From positions 549,536 to 613,535 of the forward strand of contig NZ_JARPUQ010000002.1 of NCBI RefSeq assembly GCF_029537735.1: DNA of 64,000 nucleotides, in the 5' to 3' direction. Below are positions 17,386-25,959 of the stretch, piece after piece (position 1 is the first letter of the stretch; each line of letters starts with the position of its first letter). A program made the position numbers and the translations under genes. The notes beneath the pieces were generated by a model that worked only from the letters and a program-made list of their open reading frames with translations, was not told where the DNA came from and made no database searches. Source of the DNA: Robiginitalea aestuariiviva. Lineage in GTDB: Bacteria > Bacteroidota > Bacteroidia > Flavobacteriales > Flavobacteriaceae.

Positions 17386-17414
17386 AACCGGAGCCCCATG
17401 CTCCGGTTTTTTTT
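17386..17414 (+). terminator. Intrinsic terminator of accA
   Basis: AACCGGAG (17386-17393) pairs with CTCCGGTT (17401-17408), seven-base loop, followed by a run of T. Confidence 0.9.
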
Positions 17415-17526
17415 CGGATATCAACATAAAAGCGTAACTTATTAACACCCCAATTGTGGATGGACGGTGGATATCCAAGAGGAAACCGCCGCCTGTGCCT
17501 CGGGTGAAATTCCTACTTTTAACCTC

Positions 17527-19080
17527 ATGGAAAAATCGAGCCCCGTAACCGGACACCGCATCGGAAAACCCAGCATCATTCCGCTGGAGCGCGGCAAAAT
17601 ACCGCCGCAAGCCGTTGATTTAGAGGAGGTTGTTTTGGGCGCGATGATGATCGACAAAAAAGGGGTGGACGAGGTGATCGACATCCTGCACCCGGATGTC
17701 TTTTACAAGGAAGCCCACCGCTACATCTACGAGGCCCTGTTCAAGCTCTTTGAATCTTCCGAACCGGTGGATTTATTAACCGTTTCGGCCCAACTCAAGA
17801 AGGATGGGCGCCTGGAAGCCGTCGGGGGCGATTTTTACCTGATCAAACTCACCCAAAAGGTGGCCTCTTCGGCCCACATCGAGTACCACGCCCGGATTAT
17901 CCTGCAGAAATACATTCAGCGCTCCCTGATCAAGATCTCCAGCGAGATCATCGAGGACGCGTACGAAGAGTCCACGGACGTCTTTGACCTGCTGGACAAT
18001 GCAGAAGCCAAGCTCTATGAGGTAACCCAGGGGAACCTGAAACGGTCCGCCGAGACGGCTCAGAGCCTGGTCATGCAGGCCAAGCGGAAGATTGAGGAAA
18101 TTTCCAACAAGGAAGGCCTGAGCGGGGTCCCGTCCGGCTTCGATAAGGTGGACCAGCTCACCTCCGGCTGGCAGCCCAGCGACCTGGTGATCATAGCGGC
18201 CCGCCCCGGGATGGGGAAAACGGCCCTCACCCTGTCCATGGCCCGGAACATTGCGGTAAACGCCAACATCCCCGTAGCCTTCTTTTCCCTGGAGATGTCT
18301 TCCGTACAGCTCATCACCCGTCTGATCTCCAGCGAAACCGGCTTGTCTTCCGAAAAGCTGCGGACCGGCCGCCTGGAAAAGCACGAATGGGAGCAACTGA
18401 ACGTTAAGGTAAAGGCCCTGGAGAAGGCCCCCCTCTTTATAGACGACACCCCGTCCCTCTCCATCTTTGACCTGCGGGCCAAGGCGCGCCGCCTGGCCTC
18501 CCAGCACAAGATCAAGCTCATCGTAATCGACTACCTCCAGCTCATGACCGGGGGCGCCAGCCAGAAGGGCGGCAACCGGGAGCAGGAGATCTCCACCATT
18601 TCCCGGAACCTCAAGGCCCTGGCCAAGGAACTGAACGTACCGGTGATTGCGCTCTCCCAGCTTTCGCGGGCCGTGGAAACCCGGGGCGGCAGCAAGCGGC
18701 CTATCCTCTCGGATTTGCGGGAGTCCGGGGCCATTGAACAGGATGCGGACATCGTGTCCTTTATCTACCGGCCGGAGTACTACAAAATTGACGAGTGGGA
18801 CGACGAGGAACGCACCCCCACCCAGGGGCAGGCGGAATTTATTGTGGCCAAGCACCGGAATGGCGGGCTGGATAATATTAGGTTAAAGTTCATTGGGCAT
18901 CTCGGTAAATTTGATAATTTGGATGACTTTGATTCTCCGTTCGAGTTTCAATCCAAGATGAATGCCGAGGGTGAGAACCCGTTTGTGGCCAAGGATTTCC
19001 CCAATGCCGACCAGGCATTCGGCAGTTCCATGAACGACCACCCGGAGGCCGAGCCGGATGACAATGACGTACCTTTCTAA
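17527..19080 (+). CDS. dnaB: Replicative DNA helicase
   Basis: A 517-residue hexameric helicase that unwinds DNA at the fork. The N-terminal domain (about 20-120, P-P-Q-A-V-D-L-E-E-V-V-L-G-A-M-M) is followed by the RecA-like domain with Walker A A-R-P-G-M-G-K-T-A near residue 220 and Walker B L-I-V-I-D-Y-L-Q-L. L-S-R-A-V-E-T-R and the arginine finger region lie after it. No intein is present. ATG at 17527 gives the usual start; the frame is open further upstream without family similarity. The end overlaps the next gene by 23 bases. Confidence 0.96.
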   Translation: MEKSSPVTGHRIGKPSIIPLERGKIPPQAVDLEEVVLGAMMIDKKGVDEVIDILHPDVFYKEAHRYIYEALFKLFESSEPVDLLTVSAQLKKDGRLEAVGGDFYLIKLTQKVASSAHIEYHARIILQKYIQRSLIKISSEIIEDAYEESTDVFDLLDNAEAKLYEVTQGNLKRSAETAQSLVMQAKRKIEEISNKEGLSGVPSGFDKVDQLTSGWQPSDLVIIAARPGMGKTALTLSMARNIAVNANIPVAFFSLEMSSVQLITRLISSETGLSSEKLRTGRLEKHEWEQLNVKVKALEKAPLFIDDTPSLSIFDLRAKARRLASQHKIKLIVIDYLQLMTGGASQKGGNREQEISTISRNLKALAKELNVPVIALSQLSRAVETRGGSKRPILSDLRESGAIEQDADIVSFIYRPEYYKIDEWDDEERTPTQGQAEFIVAKHRNGGLDNIRLKFIGHLGKFDNLDDFDSPFEFQSKMNAEGENPFVAKDFPNADQAFGSSMNDHPEAEPDDNDVPF

Positions 19081-20368
19081 ACTTCACTTTTTTCGCCCCC
19101 GCTTCTGCCGGGCAAGCCTTTTTCTTTTCATTTTCCTGCTGGCCTTCGGGTCGGTCCGGGCTTCAGTTTTGCTGATCCCCATGGATGCCGAAAGCCAGGA
19201 AAACCACCTGAAAGCCTACGGCATTACCTTCTGGGTACTTTCCCAGCAACAGAAGGTGCAGTGGCTGCTCAATTACCGGGGCGGGTCCTTCCTGCTCCCG
19301 GACGGGGAACTGATCCGCAACGAATGCCGCATTCGCGGGGTGTCCTTCGAGATCCTGCCGGATGCCAGCGCCCAGCAGATCCTGGATGAGATTTCCAGCC
19401 CCGCCCGCAACCAGGAAGCGGTGATCCTGGAGAAAGCCCCGCGTATTGCCGTGTATTCCCCCAAGGACAACCCGCCCTGGGACGATGCCGTAACCATGGC
19501 CCTGACTTATGCGGAGATCCCCTATGTGACCGTATACGACCGGGAAGTGCTGGAAGACAAGCTGCCCCTTTACGACTGGTTGCACCTGCACCACGAGGAC
19601 TTTACGGGGCAGTACGGGAAGTTTTACGGGGCCTACCGGGCCACCCCCTGGTATATTGAAGGCAAGCAGCAGGCCGAGGCCCTGGCGGCCGAACTGGGCT
19701 ACGCCAAGGTTTCGCAGGAAAAGGGGGCCGTGGCCGAGAAGATCCGGCAATATGTGATCGGGGGCGGGTTTATGTTCGCCATGTGTTCGGCCACGGATTC
19801 CTTTGATATTGCCCTGGCGGCCGCCGGGGTGGATATCTGCGAACCCATGTTTGACGGGGACCCTTCCACGCCCAACTACCAGCAGCGCCTGGATTTCTCA
19901 AGGACTTTTGCCTTTACGGATTTTGTGCTGGAGCGCAGCCCGGTGCGCTATGAGTTCTCCTCCATCGACATGACCAGCCGGCGGGACGACGTGCCCCCGG
20001 AATCGGATTATTTCACGCTTATGGACTTCTCGGCCAAGTGGGACCCGGTGCCCACCATGCTCTGTCAGAACCACACCGCTTTGGTGAAGGGTTTTATGGG
20101 GCAGACCACGGCCTTTAACCGGGGGCAGGTGAAGCCCACGGTGATGGTGCTGGGAGAAAACCGCCTGAACGGGGAGGCCCGCTACATCCACGGGGTTAAG
20201 GGGCGCGGCTTTTTTACCTTTTACGGGGGGCACGACCCGGAAGATTACCAGCACCGGGTGGGCGACCCCAAGACGGAACTCTCCCTGCACCCGAACTCCC
20301 CGGGGTACCGGCTCATTTTGAACAACGTCCTCTTCCCGGCAGCCAAGCAGAAAAAACAGAAAACCTAG
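19058..20368 (+). CDS. Secreted protein annotated in relatives as asparagine synthetase B precursor
   Basis: A 436-residue protein with an N-terminal signal or anchor (hydrophobic residues about 20-36). It is well conserved next to dnaB in Flavobacteria, where databases often name it asparagine synthetase B. No N-terminal Cys nucleophile and no S-G-G-V-D-S PP-loop of AsnB can be seen. The middle has G-G-G-F-M-F-A-M-C-S-A-T-D, which resembles the nucleophile elbow of class I amidotransferase or DJ-1-like folds, and F-F-T-F-Y-G-G-H-D-P-E-D follows near residue 385. Its function is unknown. It starts within the dnaB 3' end, so it is probably translationally coupled. Confidence 0.8.
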   Translation: MTMTYLSKLHFFRPRFCRASLFLFIFLLAFGSVRASVLLIPMDAESQENHLKAYGITFWVLSQQQKVQWLLNYRGGSFLLPDGELIRNECRIRGVSFEILPDASAQQILDEISSPARNQEAVILEKAPRIAVYSPKDNPPWDDAVTMALTYAEIPYVTVYDREVLEDKLPLYDWLHLHHEDFTGQYGKFYGAYRATPWYIEGKQQAEALAAELGYAKVSQEKGAVAEKIRQYVIGGGFMFAMCSATDSFDIALAAAGVDICEPMFDGDPSTPNYQQRLDFSRTFAFTDFVLERSPVRYEFSSIDMTSRRDDVPPESDYFTLMDFSAKWDPVPTMLCQNHTALVKGFMGQTTAFNRGQVKPTVMVLGENRLNGEARYIHGVKGRGFFTFYGGHDPEDYQHRVGDPKTELSLHPNSPGYRLILNNVLFPAAKQKKQKT

Positions 20369-20961
20369 GCCCCGTTTTTACACAGGCAGACCAGGGGGTA
20401 CCCCAGGTCTTCGGTGCGGTGGGTCACCTTAAAGCCAAAGGCTTCGTAATAGCGCACGTTCTCCGGGGTGGTGGTCTCCAGGGCAATGGGTATATCTATA
20501 TCCCGGTAGGCTTTCATGGCTGCCAGGGCCAGGCGCAGGCCCTCCCCGCGACCGCGGACTTCGGGGCGCACCCCCAGGATCAGCGGATAGATATGAGGGG
20601 CTGCAGGGCGCAGGCGCCGCAGCCGGCGTTGCCGGCGCAGGATTTGGGGCACCCGCCTTAACCCGATTACCCGCAAGGCCAAACCGGCCTTGGCCCAGGC
20701 CAGGCGCAGCCGCGGCCATAACCCGGGCTTTTGATCCGGGAATTCCACCAGCAGGCAGGCCTGTCGGCTGGGCGACAGCCATACCTTTCCCTGGTAAAAC
20801 CCGCGCAGGAAGAGGTAGCGCATCAGGCGCTGCAGCCGTCTGTGGCGCCCGGGCCCTTCCCCGATCAGGTGGTTGATGGCATTGGGCATGGTCTCGCCTG
20901 AAAAGGCGCTTTCCAGGATGTCTGCCACCAGTTGCTCGTCTTGCAGGGTTGCCGTTTCCAT
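20365..20961 (-). CDS. GNAT family N-acetyltransferase
   Basis: A 198-residue acetyltransferase. The acetyl-CoA loop region L-G-V-R-P-E-V-R-G-R-G-E-G-L-R is near residues 130-144 and the C-terminal E-T-T-T-P-E-N-V-R-Y-Y-E-A-F-G-F is characteristic of the fold. The middle has an Arg-rich patch (about 100-122). Substrate unknown. It is convergent with the upstream gene and overlaps its stop by four bases; the HAD phosphatase lies 12 bases upstream in the same operon. Confidence 0.82.
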   Translation of the reverse strand: METATLQDEQLVADILESAFSGETMPNAINHLIGEGPGRHRRLQRLMRYLFLRGFYQGKVWLSPSRQACLLVEFPDQKPGLWPRLRLAWAKAGLALRVIGLRRVPQILRRQRRLRRLRPAAPHIYPLILGVRPEVRGRGEGLRLALAAMKAYRDIDIPIALETTTPENVRYYEAFGFKVTHRTEDLGYPLVCLCKNGA

Positions 20962-20973
20962 AACTTTAATTCA

Positions 20974-21777
20974 TCAGGAGTGCTGCCGCACCAGGGTTTC
21001 CAGCATCTGCTCCACCCCATAGGCATCATTGCTGGCGGTATGGAAGCGGGCCGCCTGTTTTACATTAGGGTGGGCGTTGGCCATGGCCACGCTGTAATCC
21101 GAAAGGGCCATCATTTCCAGGTCGTTATTGAAATCCCCGAAAACCATCACCTGGTCGCGGCCCAGGCCCCGTTCCGCCAGCAGGCGTTCCAGGGCGTGCC
21201 CCTTATGGGCCTCGGGGTGGGATACATCCACCCAGTGGTTGCCGGAGACCTTTACCTTCAATTCGGATTCCAGGTCCCGGAAGGCGGGGTAAATGTGGCG
21301 TTCCGAGCTTTCAAAATGGTAGATAGCCACTTTCAAAACCGGTTCTTCCACCGCAATCAGGGTATCCGTCAGGGTATAGTCCGTATAGTATTCCTTCAAC
21401 AGGGTCAGGAAGTCTTCGGAGGTGCCCCGCACAAAGGCGCCGGAGGCGGCGCAGAGCACCGGGTGGGCATTCCCAACGCTATACGCCCGGTCCAGAATGG
21501 CCCGCAGGTGCTGGCGGGGCAGGGGGGTGGTGAGCAGGGTCTGTTCCCGGTACCGCATCAGGGCGCCGTTTTCGGCGATAAAGACAATGCGGTCCCTTAG
21601 GGGGTGCAGTTTGTCCACCATGCTGTGGTACTGCCGGCCGCTGGCGGCCACCAGCTCAATCCCCCGGGCTTCCAGTTCCTGGTACAGCCCAAAGAACCGG
21701 TCGCTCACCTCGTGCCGTGAATTCAGCAGGGTGCCGTCCATATCGGTAACTACCATTCGGATGTTGCTCAGGTCCAT
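20974..21777 (-). CDS. Cof-type HAD-IIB family hydrolase
   Basis: A 267-residue phosphatase of the haloacid dehalogenase superfamily, subclass IIB. Motif I M-V-V-T-D-M-D-G-T-L is at residues 8-17, motif II A-A-S-G-R near 51, and the C-terminal H-K-G-H-A-L with M-V-F-G-D-F-N-N-D-L-E-M gives motifs III and IV. Relatives dephosphorylate sugar phosphates or flavin and pyridoxal phosphates; the substrate here is open. ATG at 21777 is preferred over an upstream TTG, and a -7 box lies 19 bases before it. Confidence 0.9.
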   Translation of the reverse strand: MDLSNIRMVVTDMDGTLLNSRHEVSDRFFGLYQELEARGIELVAASGRQYHSMVDKLHPLRDRIVFIAENGALMRYREQTLLTTPLPRQHLRAILDRAYSVGNAHPVLCAASGAFVRGTSEDFLTLLKEYYTDYTLTDTLIAVEEPVLKVAIYHFESSERHIYPAFRDLESELKVKVSGNHWVDVSHPEAHKGHALERLLAERGLGRDQVMVFGDFNNDLEMMALSDYSVAMANAHPNVKQAARFHTASNDAYGVEQMLETLVRQHS

Positions 21778-21795
21778 AGCAGGGGTTTGCGGGTG

Positions 21796-21803
21796 CAAAG
21801 GTA
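21796..21803 (-). promoter_or_regulatory. Promoter -7 box of the HAD hydrolase-GNAT operon
   Basis: TACCTTTG on the minus strand fits TAnnTTTG, 18 bases before the start codon. Confidence 0.5.
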
Positions 21804-21862
21804 TTTTTTATCCGTAACTTCAGGCAGGGAATTTAAAAATATCCCCCAGAACGCCCAACCCT

Positions 21863-22285
21863 ATGGCCTGGATTCAGCGCGAATTCCGACTCCCTCCCTT
21901 TCGCAGGGGCTTCCACCTGATCACCGATGCGGTGACCGGGCAGCTCCCCGAATTGCAGGAATTTTCCGTGGGCTTGCTGCATGTCTTTGTGAAGCATACT
22001 TCAGCCAGCCTTACGGTAAACGAGAACGCGGACCCCACCGTCCGTATGGACTTTGAAAGCCATTTTAATGCCACGGTACCGGAGAACGCTCCCTACTACC
22101 GGCATACCCTGGAGGGGCCGGACGATATGCCGGCCCACCTGAAGGCCTCCCTGCTGGGCCACAGCGTGCAGTTGCCCGTGCGCCGGGGGCGGTTATGCCT
22201 GGGTACCTGGCAGGGGATTTACCTCTGCGAACACCGGGATGCCGCCAGTGGGAGGTACCTGGTGCTTACCCTTTGGGGGGAATAA
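21863..22285 (+). CDS. YjbQ family (UPF0047) protein
   Basis: A 140-residue protein of the YjbQ family, members of which show weak thiamin phosphate synthase activity; the physiological role is unsettled. Conserved parts are F-V-K-H-T-S-A-S-L-T-V-N-E-N, the metal-site His of M-P-A-H-L-K-A-S-L-L-G and L-G-T-W-Q-G-I-Y-L-C-E-H-R. Length is normal. Confidence 0.93.
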   Translation: MAWIQREFRLPPFRRGFHLITDAVTGQLPELQEFSVGLLHVFVKHTSASLTVNENADPTVRMDFESHFNATVPENAPYYRHTLEGPDDMPAHLKASLLGHSVQLPVRRGRLCLGTWQGIYLCEHRDAASGRYLVLTLWGE

Positions 22286-22313
22286 AAAAACCCCGGCGCA
22301 TGGCCGGGGTTTT
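22284..22313. terminator. Bidirectional terminator between yjbQ-like and rplT
   Basis: CCCCGGC (22291-22297) pairs with GCCGGGG (22303-22309) inside A and T tracts, serving the two convergent transcripts. Confidence 0.9.
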
Positions 22314-22333
22314 CCGAGATATCCTGTTGGGAT

Positions 22334-22678
22334 TTATTTTACCTTGTCCACAATGGCTTTGAACGCATCCGGGTGGTTCATCGCCAGGTCTGCGAGTACC
22401 TTGCGGTTCAGCTCAATGTCGTTCGCTTTCACTTTCCCCATAAACTCCGAGTAGGACATGCCGTGGAGGCGGGCTCCGGCATTGATCCGGGCAATCCACA
22501 GGGCGCGGAAGCTGCGTTTTTTGTTACGGCGGTCGCGGTAGGCATACACCATCGCTTTTTCTACCGCATTCTTGGCAACGGTCCAGACGTTCTTACGCCG
22601 GCCGAAATACCCCTTGGCCTGCTTCATCACTTTTTTGCGGCGGGCTCTAGAGGCAACTGAATTTACTGATCTTGGCAT
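22334..22678 (-). CDS. rplT: 50S ribosomal protein L20
   Basis: A 114-residue ribosomal protein that binds 23S rRNA early in assembly and, in other bacteria, represses the infC-rpmI-rplT operon. It starts [15 protein letters not shown] and has the typical [10 protein letters not shown]. Last gene of thrS-infC-rpmI-rplT. Confidence 0.98.
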   Translation of the reverse strand: MPRSVNSVASRARRKKVMKQAKGYFGRRKNVWTVAKNAVEKAMVYAYRDRRNKKRSFRALWIARINAGARLHGMSYSEFMGKVKANDIELNRKVLADLAMNHPDAFKAIVDKVK

Positions 22679-22768
22679 TTTGTGTTACGTTTTTTTGTAG
22701 CAGGCGCTCCCGGGGTTACGGGAATCTTTAGGGCCTGGCTCCAGGGTTAAACTTTTACCGGCTGCAGC

Positions 22769-22966
22769 TTACTTAAGCCGCAGTTGTTCCATGATGCTTT
22801 GCTCATCGGCCTTATCCACCAGGGTGCTGTGCGTGAGGCGCAGTTTGCGCTTCTTCGACTTCTTGGTAAGGATGTGGCTCTTGTAAGCGTGCTTCCTTTT
22901 GATCTTTCCAGAACCGGTAAGCTTAAAACGCTTTTTGGCACTGGATTTGGTTTTCATCTTGGGCAT
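22769..22966 (-). CDS. rpmI: 50S ribosomal protein L35
   Basis: A 65-residue basic ribosomal protein with [13 protein letters not shown] and a Lys/Arg-rich core. It lies 90 bases before rplT and 41 after infC. Confidence 0.98.
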   Translation of the reverse strand: MPKMKTKSSAKKRFKLTGSGKIKRKHAYKSHILTKKSKKRKLRLTHSTLVDKADEQSIMEQLRLK

Positions 22967-23007
22967 TGTCTCGCTTGTTACAAGTTACTATATCGGGATA
23001 TCTCGAA

Positions 23008-23520
23008 CTATTTCTTGTTGGTTTTGGGGGCGATGAACATGGTCATCCGCTTCCCTTCCAACTTGGGCATCTGCTCTACCTTGCCGAAGTCCTCCAGGTC
23101 CTGGGCCAGGCGAAGGAGCAGAATTTCCCCTTTCTCCTTATACACGATGGAACGTCCTTTGAAGAACACAAATGCCTTTAATTTGGCACCTTCCTTCAGG
23201 AATTTTTCCGCGTGTTTCTTTTTGAAATCGTAATCGTGGTCGTCCGTGTTGGGGCCGAACCGGATTTCCTTGACCACCACCTTGGTCGCTTTGGCCTTCA
23301 TGGCCTTTTCCCGCTTTTTCTGCTCGTACAGGAACTTTTTATAGTCCATGATCTTGCAGACGGGCGGGTCCGCAGTGGGGGAGATTTCAACCAGGTCTGT
23401 CCCGATTTCCTCAGCTTTGCTCAGAGCTTCCTTAATGCTGTAAACACCCATTTCGACATTATCCCCGACCAGGCGTACCTTGGGCGCGGTGATCTTGTCG
23501 TTAATCTTGTGAGGGTTCAT
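23008..23520 (-). CDS. infC: Translation initiation factor IF-3
   Basis: IF-3 prevents 50S joining and checks the start codon. From the ATG at 23520 the protein has 170 residues: N-terminal domain with [15 protein letters not shown], linker, and C-terminal domain with [14 protein letters not shown]. The frame is open for 15 more codons to an ATA at 23565, reading [10 protein letters not shown], the N-terminus usual in flavobacterial IF-3, and a TAA closes it five codons further up. The true start is therefore probably ATA at 23565, giving 185 residues. Rare start codons are the known basis of infC autoregulation. thrS ends 26 bases upstream of that ATA. Confidence 0.96.
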   Translation of the reverse strand: MNPHKINDKITAPKVRLVGDNVEMGVYSIKEALSKAEEIGTDLVEISPTADPPVCKIMDYKKFLYEQKKREKAMKAKATKVVVKEIRFGPNTDDHDYDFKKKHAEKFLKEGAKLKAFVFFKGRSIVYKEKGEILLLRLAQDLEDFGKVEQMPKLEGKRMTMFIAPKTNKK

Positions 23521-23591
23521 GTTTTCCCTCTGAGGTCTGGGCCGGAATCTTCTTCGTATTGCTATGGCTAAAGGGTTTTAAATTCTACCTG

Positions 23592-25532
23592 TTAAAATGT
23601 TTTTAGGGTACCGCTTATCTCCTTGGTGATCAAGTCGGCAAAGGCGTCGGGGGTTATAGCCCCGAGGTCTTCCCCGCCATGACGGCGTACGGAAAGGGTA
23701 CCGTCCTGCATCTCCTGGTCGCCTACAATCACCATGAAGGGGTATTTCCCCATTTCGGCTTCCCGAATCTTTTTTCCCACGGTTTCACTGCGGGCATCCA
23801 AGAGGGCGCGAATTTCGTGATTTTCCAGCGATTTTAAAACTTTTTCGGCATATTTTTCATGCTTCTCACTGACGGGCAGTACAATAGCCTGTTCCGGGGT
23901 CAGCCAGAGCGGGAAATTCCCGCCGGTGTGTTCCAGCAGCAGGGCCACAAAGCGCTCCAGGCTGCCAAAAGGCGCACGGTGGATCATCACCGGGCGGTGC
24001 AGTTCGTTATCGCTGCCCTTGTAGGTGAGGTCAAAACGCTCGGGCAGGTTGTAGTCTACCTGTATAGTCCCCAGTTGCCATTGGCGCCCCAGGGCATCTT
24101 TCACCATAAAGTCCAGCTTGGGCCCGTAAAATGCGGCTTCCCCGGGTTCGATCACAAAGTCCAGCCCCTTTTCGGTGGCCGCATTGATGATGGCTTGCTC
24201 CGCTTTCTCCCAGTTGTCCGTATCCCCGATGTATTTCTCAGGGTTTTCGGGGTCGCGCACCGAGACCTGGGCCGTGAAATTTTCAAAGCCCAGCGACCCC
24301 AGCACATACAGGGAGAGGTCAATCACGTTTTTAAACTCCTGGTCCAGCTGCTCGTGGGTACAGAATATGTGGGCGTCGTCCTGGGTAAAGCCCCGGACGC
24401 GGGTAAGCCCGTGCAGCTCCCCGCTTTGTTCGTACCGGTATACCGTACCGAATTCCGCATACCGCTTGGGAAGTTCCCGGTAAGAGAAGGGTTTAGCCCG
24501 GTAGATCTCGCAGTGGTGCGGGCAGTTCATGGGTTTCAGCAGGAATTCCTCATCTTCCTTGGGGGTGTGGATGGGCTGGAAGCTGTCCTCCCCGTATTTG
24601 GCGTAGTGCCCGGAGGTCACATAGAGTTCCTTTTGGCCAATATGGGGCGATACCACCATTTCGTACCCGGCCTTTTTCTGGGCCGCCTTCAGGAACTGCT
24701 CCAGGCGTTCCCTGAGGGCCGCCCCCTTGGGCAGCCAGAGCGGCAGGCCCTGGCCCACGCGGGGCGAAAAGGTAAAGAGCTCCAATTCCCGACCCAGCTT
24801 GCGGTGGTCCCGTTTTTTAGCCTCTTCCAGCAGCTCCAGGTATTCGGTAAGTTCCTTCTGTTTCGGGAAACTGATGCCGTAGACCCGGGTGAGTTGGGGG
24901 CGGTTTTCGTCCCCCCGCCAGTAGGCCCCGGCTACGTTCAGGATCTTAAAGGCCTTGATCAGGCCGGTGTTGGGGATGTGGCCCCCCCGGCACAGGTCCG
25001 TGAAGGTATCATGGTCGCAGAAGGTGATGTCCCCGTCCTGCAGGTTCTCGATCAGCTCCAGTTTGTAGGGGTTCTCCTGTTTGCGGTAAAACGCCAGGGC
25101 ATCGGTCTTGGAAACCTCACGCATCTTAAAATCGTGTTTGCCGCGGGCAATTTCCAGGGCCTTCTTCTCGATGGCCGGGAAGTCTTTTTCGGATACGGTG
25201 TGCTCCCCAAAGTCCACATCGTAGTAGAAGCCGGCATCAATGGCCGGGCCAATGGTGAGCTTGATCCCGGGGTAGAGTTCTTCAAGGGCCTGGGCCATGA
25301 CGTGGGAAGAGGAATGCCAGAAGGCCTTTTTCCCCTCCTCGTCGTTCCAGGTGTAGAGCACCAGGGCCCCGTCTTCCTCCAAAGGGGTTACGGTTTCTAC
25401 CTTGCGGTTGTTGAAACGGGCACTGATAACATTCCGGGCCAGGCCTTCGCTGATGCCCCGGGCCACATCCAGAGGGGTGCTCCCTTTGGGGTGGCTTACT
25501 TTCTTGCCGTCGGGCAGGGTGATTTCGATCAT
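23592..25532 (-). CDS. thrS: Threonyl-tRNA synthetase
   Basis: A 646-residue class II synthetase. The TGS domain (about 1-62), the editing domain with H-S-S-S-H-V-M-A-Q-A-L near 73-83 and a second H-D-K-style zinc site, the catalytic core with motif 2 F-G-T-V-Y-R-Y-E and the zinc Cys in M-N-C-P-H-H, and the anticodon-binding C-terminus (about 540-646) are all present. First gene of the translation operon with infC, rpmI and rplT; a well-spaced promoter lies just upstream. Confidence 0.97.
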   Translation of the reverse strand: MIEITLPDGKKVSHPKGSTPLDVARGISEGLARNVISARFNNRKVETVTPLEEDGALVLYTWNDEEGKKAFWHSSSHVMAQALEELYPGIKLTIGPAIDAGFYYDVDFGEHTVSEKDFPAIEKKALEIARGKHDFKMREVSKTDALAFYRKQENPYKLELIENLQDGDITFCDHDTFTDLCRGGHIPNTGLIKAFKILNVAGAYWRGDENRPQLTRVYGISFPKQKELTEYLELLEEAKKRDHRKLGRELELFTFSPRVGQGLPLWLPKGAALRERLEQFLKAAQKKAGYEMVVSPHIGQKELYVTSGHYAKYGEDSFQPIHTPKEDEEFLLKPMNCPHHCEIYRAKPFSYRELPKRYAEFGTVYRYEQSGELHGLTRVRGFTQDDAHIFCTHEQLDQEFKNVIDLSLYVLGSLGFENFTAQVSVRDPENPEKYIGDTDNWEKAEQAIINAATEKGLDFVIEPGEAAFYGPKLDFMVKDALGRQWQLGTIQVDYNLPERFDLTYKGSDNELHRPVMIHRAPFGSLERFVALLLEHTGGNFPLWLTPEQAIVLPVSEKHEKYAEKVLKSLENHEIRALLDARSETVGKKIREAEMGKYPFMVIVGDQEMQDGTLSVRRHGGEDLGAITPDAFADLITKEISGTLKTF

Positions 25533-25554
25533 ATCGGTAGGCGTGATGCGGCTC

Positions 25555-25585
25555 CAAAGATACGCTGCTCCCGCGTCCTATACAA
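25555..25585 (-). promoter_or_regulatory. Promoter of the thrS-infC-rpmI-rplT operon
   Basis: On the minus strand TTG (25585-25583), a 20-base spacer, and TATCTTTG (25562-25555) fit the Bacteroidota -33/-7 consensus well. The thrS ATG is 22 bases downstream. Confidence 0.7.
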
Positions 25586-25610
25586 CCGCAAAAGGGATGG
25601 GTTTGGGGGG

Positions 25611-25850
25611 TTAGCGGCCCTTTGCGGGGGCGTCCGCAAAGAGGGCCCGCATCAGGGTGCGGATGCCGCGGAACCCCATAAAAATGGCACCTCCGGCCAG
25701 CAGCAGCCCGATTATCAAAACAGGAATAAATAACGGATGGTCCTCATTCTTAAAGGCCTGATACAGGAATACCGGCCCGGCAAAGAGCAACAGCAGGGTA
25801 ATCAGCAGGCGGCGCAGGCCTTTCATCAAAAGGGTTTTGTCGGTGGCCAA
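25611..25850 (-). CDS. DUF6095 small membrane protein
   Basis: A 79-residue protein with two membrane helices (about 13-31 and 41-62) and a short basic C-terminus. The pattern K-T-L-L-M-K-G-L, G-P-V-F-L-Y-Q-A-F and D-H-P-L-F-I-P-V-L matches DUF6095 of Flavobacteriia as I remember it. Function unknown. A -7 box TACCTTTG lies at 25866-25873 on the minus strand, 15 bases before the start. Confidence 0.82.
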   Translation of the reverse strand: MATDKTLLMKGLRRLLITLLLLFAGPVFLYQAFKNEDHPLFIPVLIIGLLLAGGAIFMGFRGIRTLMRALFADAPAKGR

Positions 25851-25959
25851 GAAACAGGTTTTTCACAAAGGTAGGGGTTTTGTGCCAACGCCCTTTGCCC
25901 GCGGCGCGTTTCCTGCCGATAGGTTATCTTTAGGGGGCAACGCCAAACCCCATCGCCTT

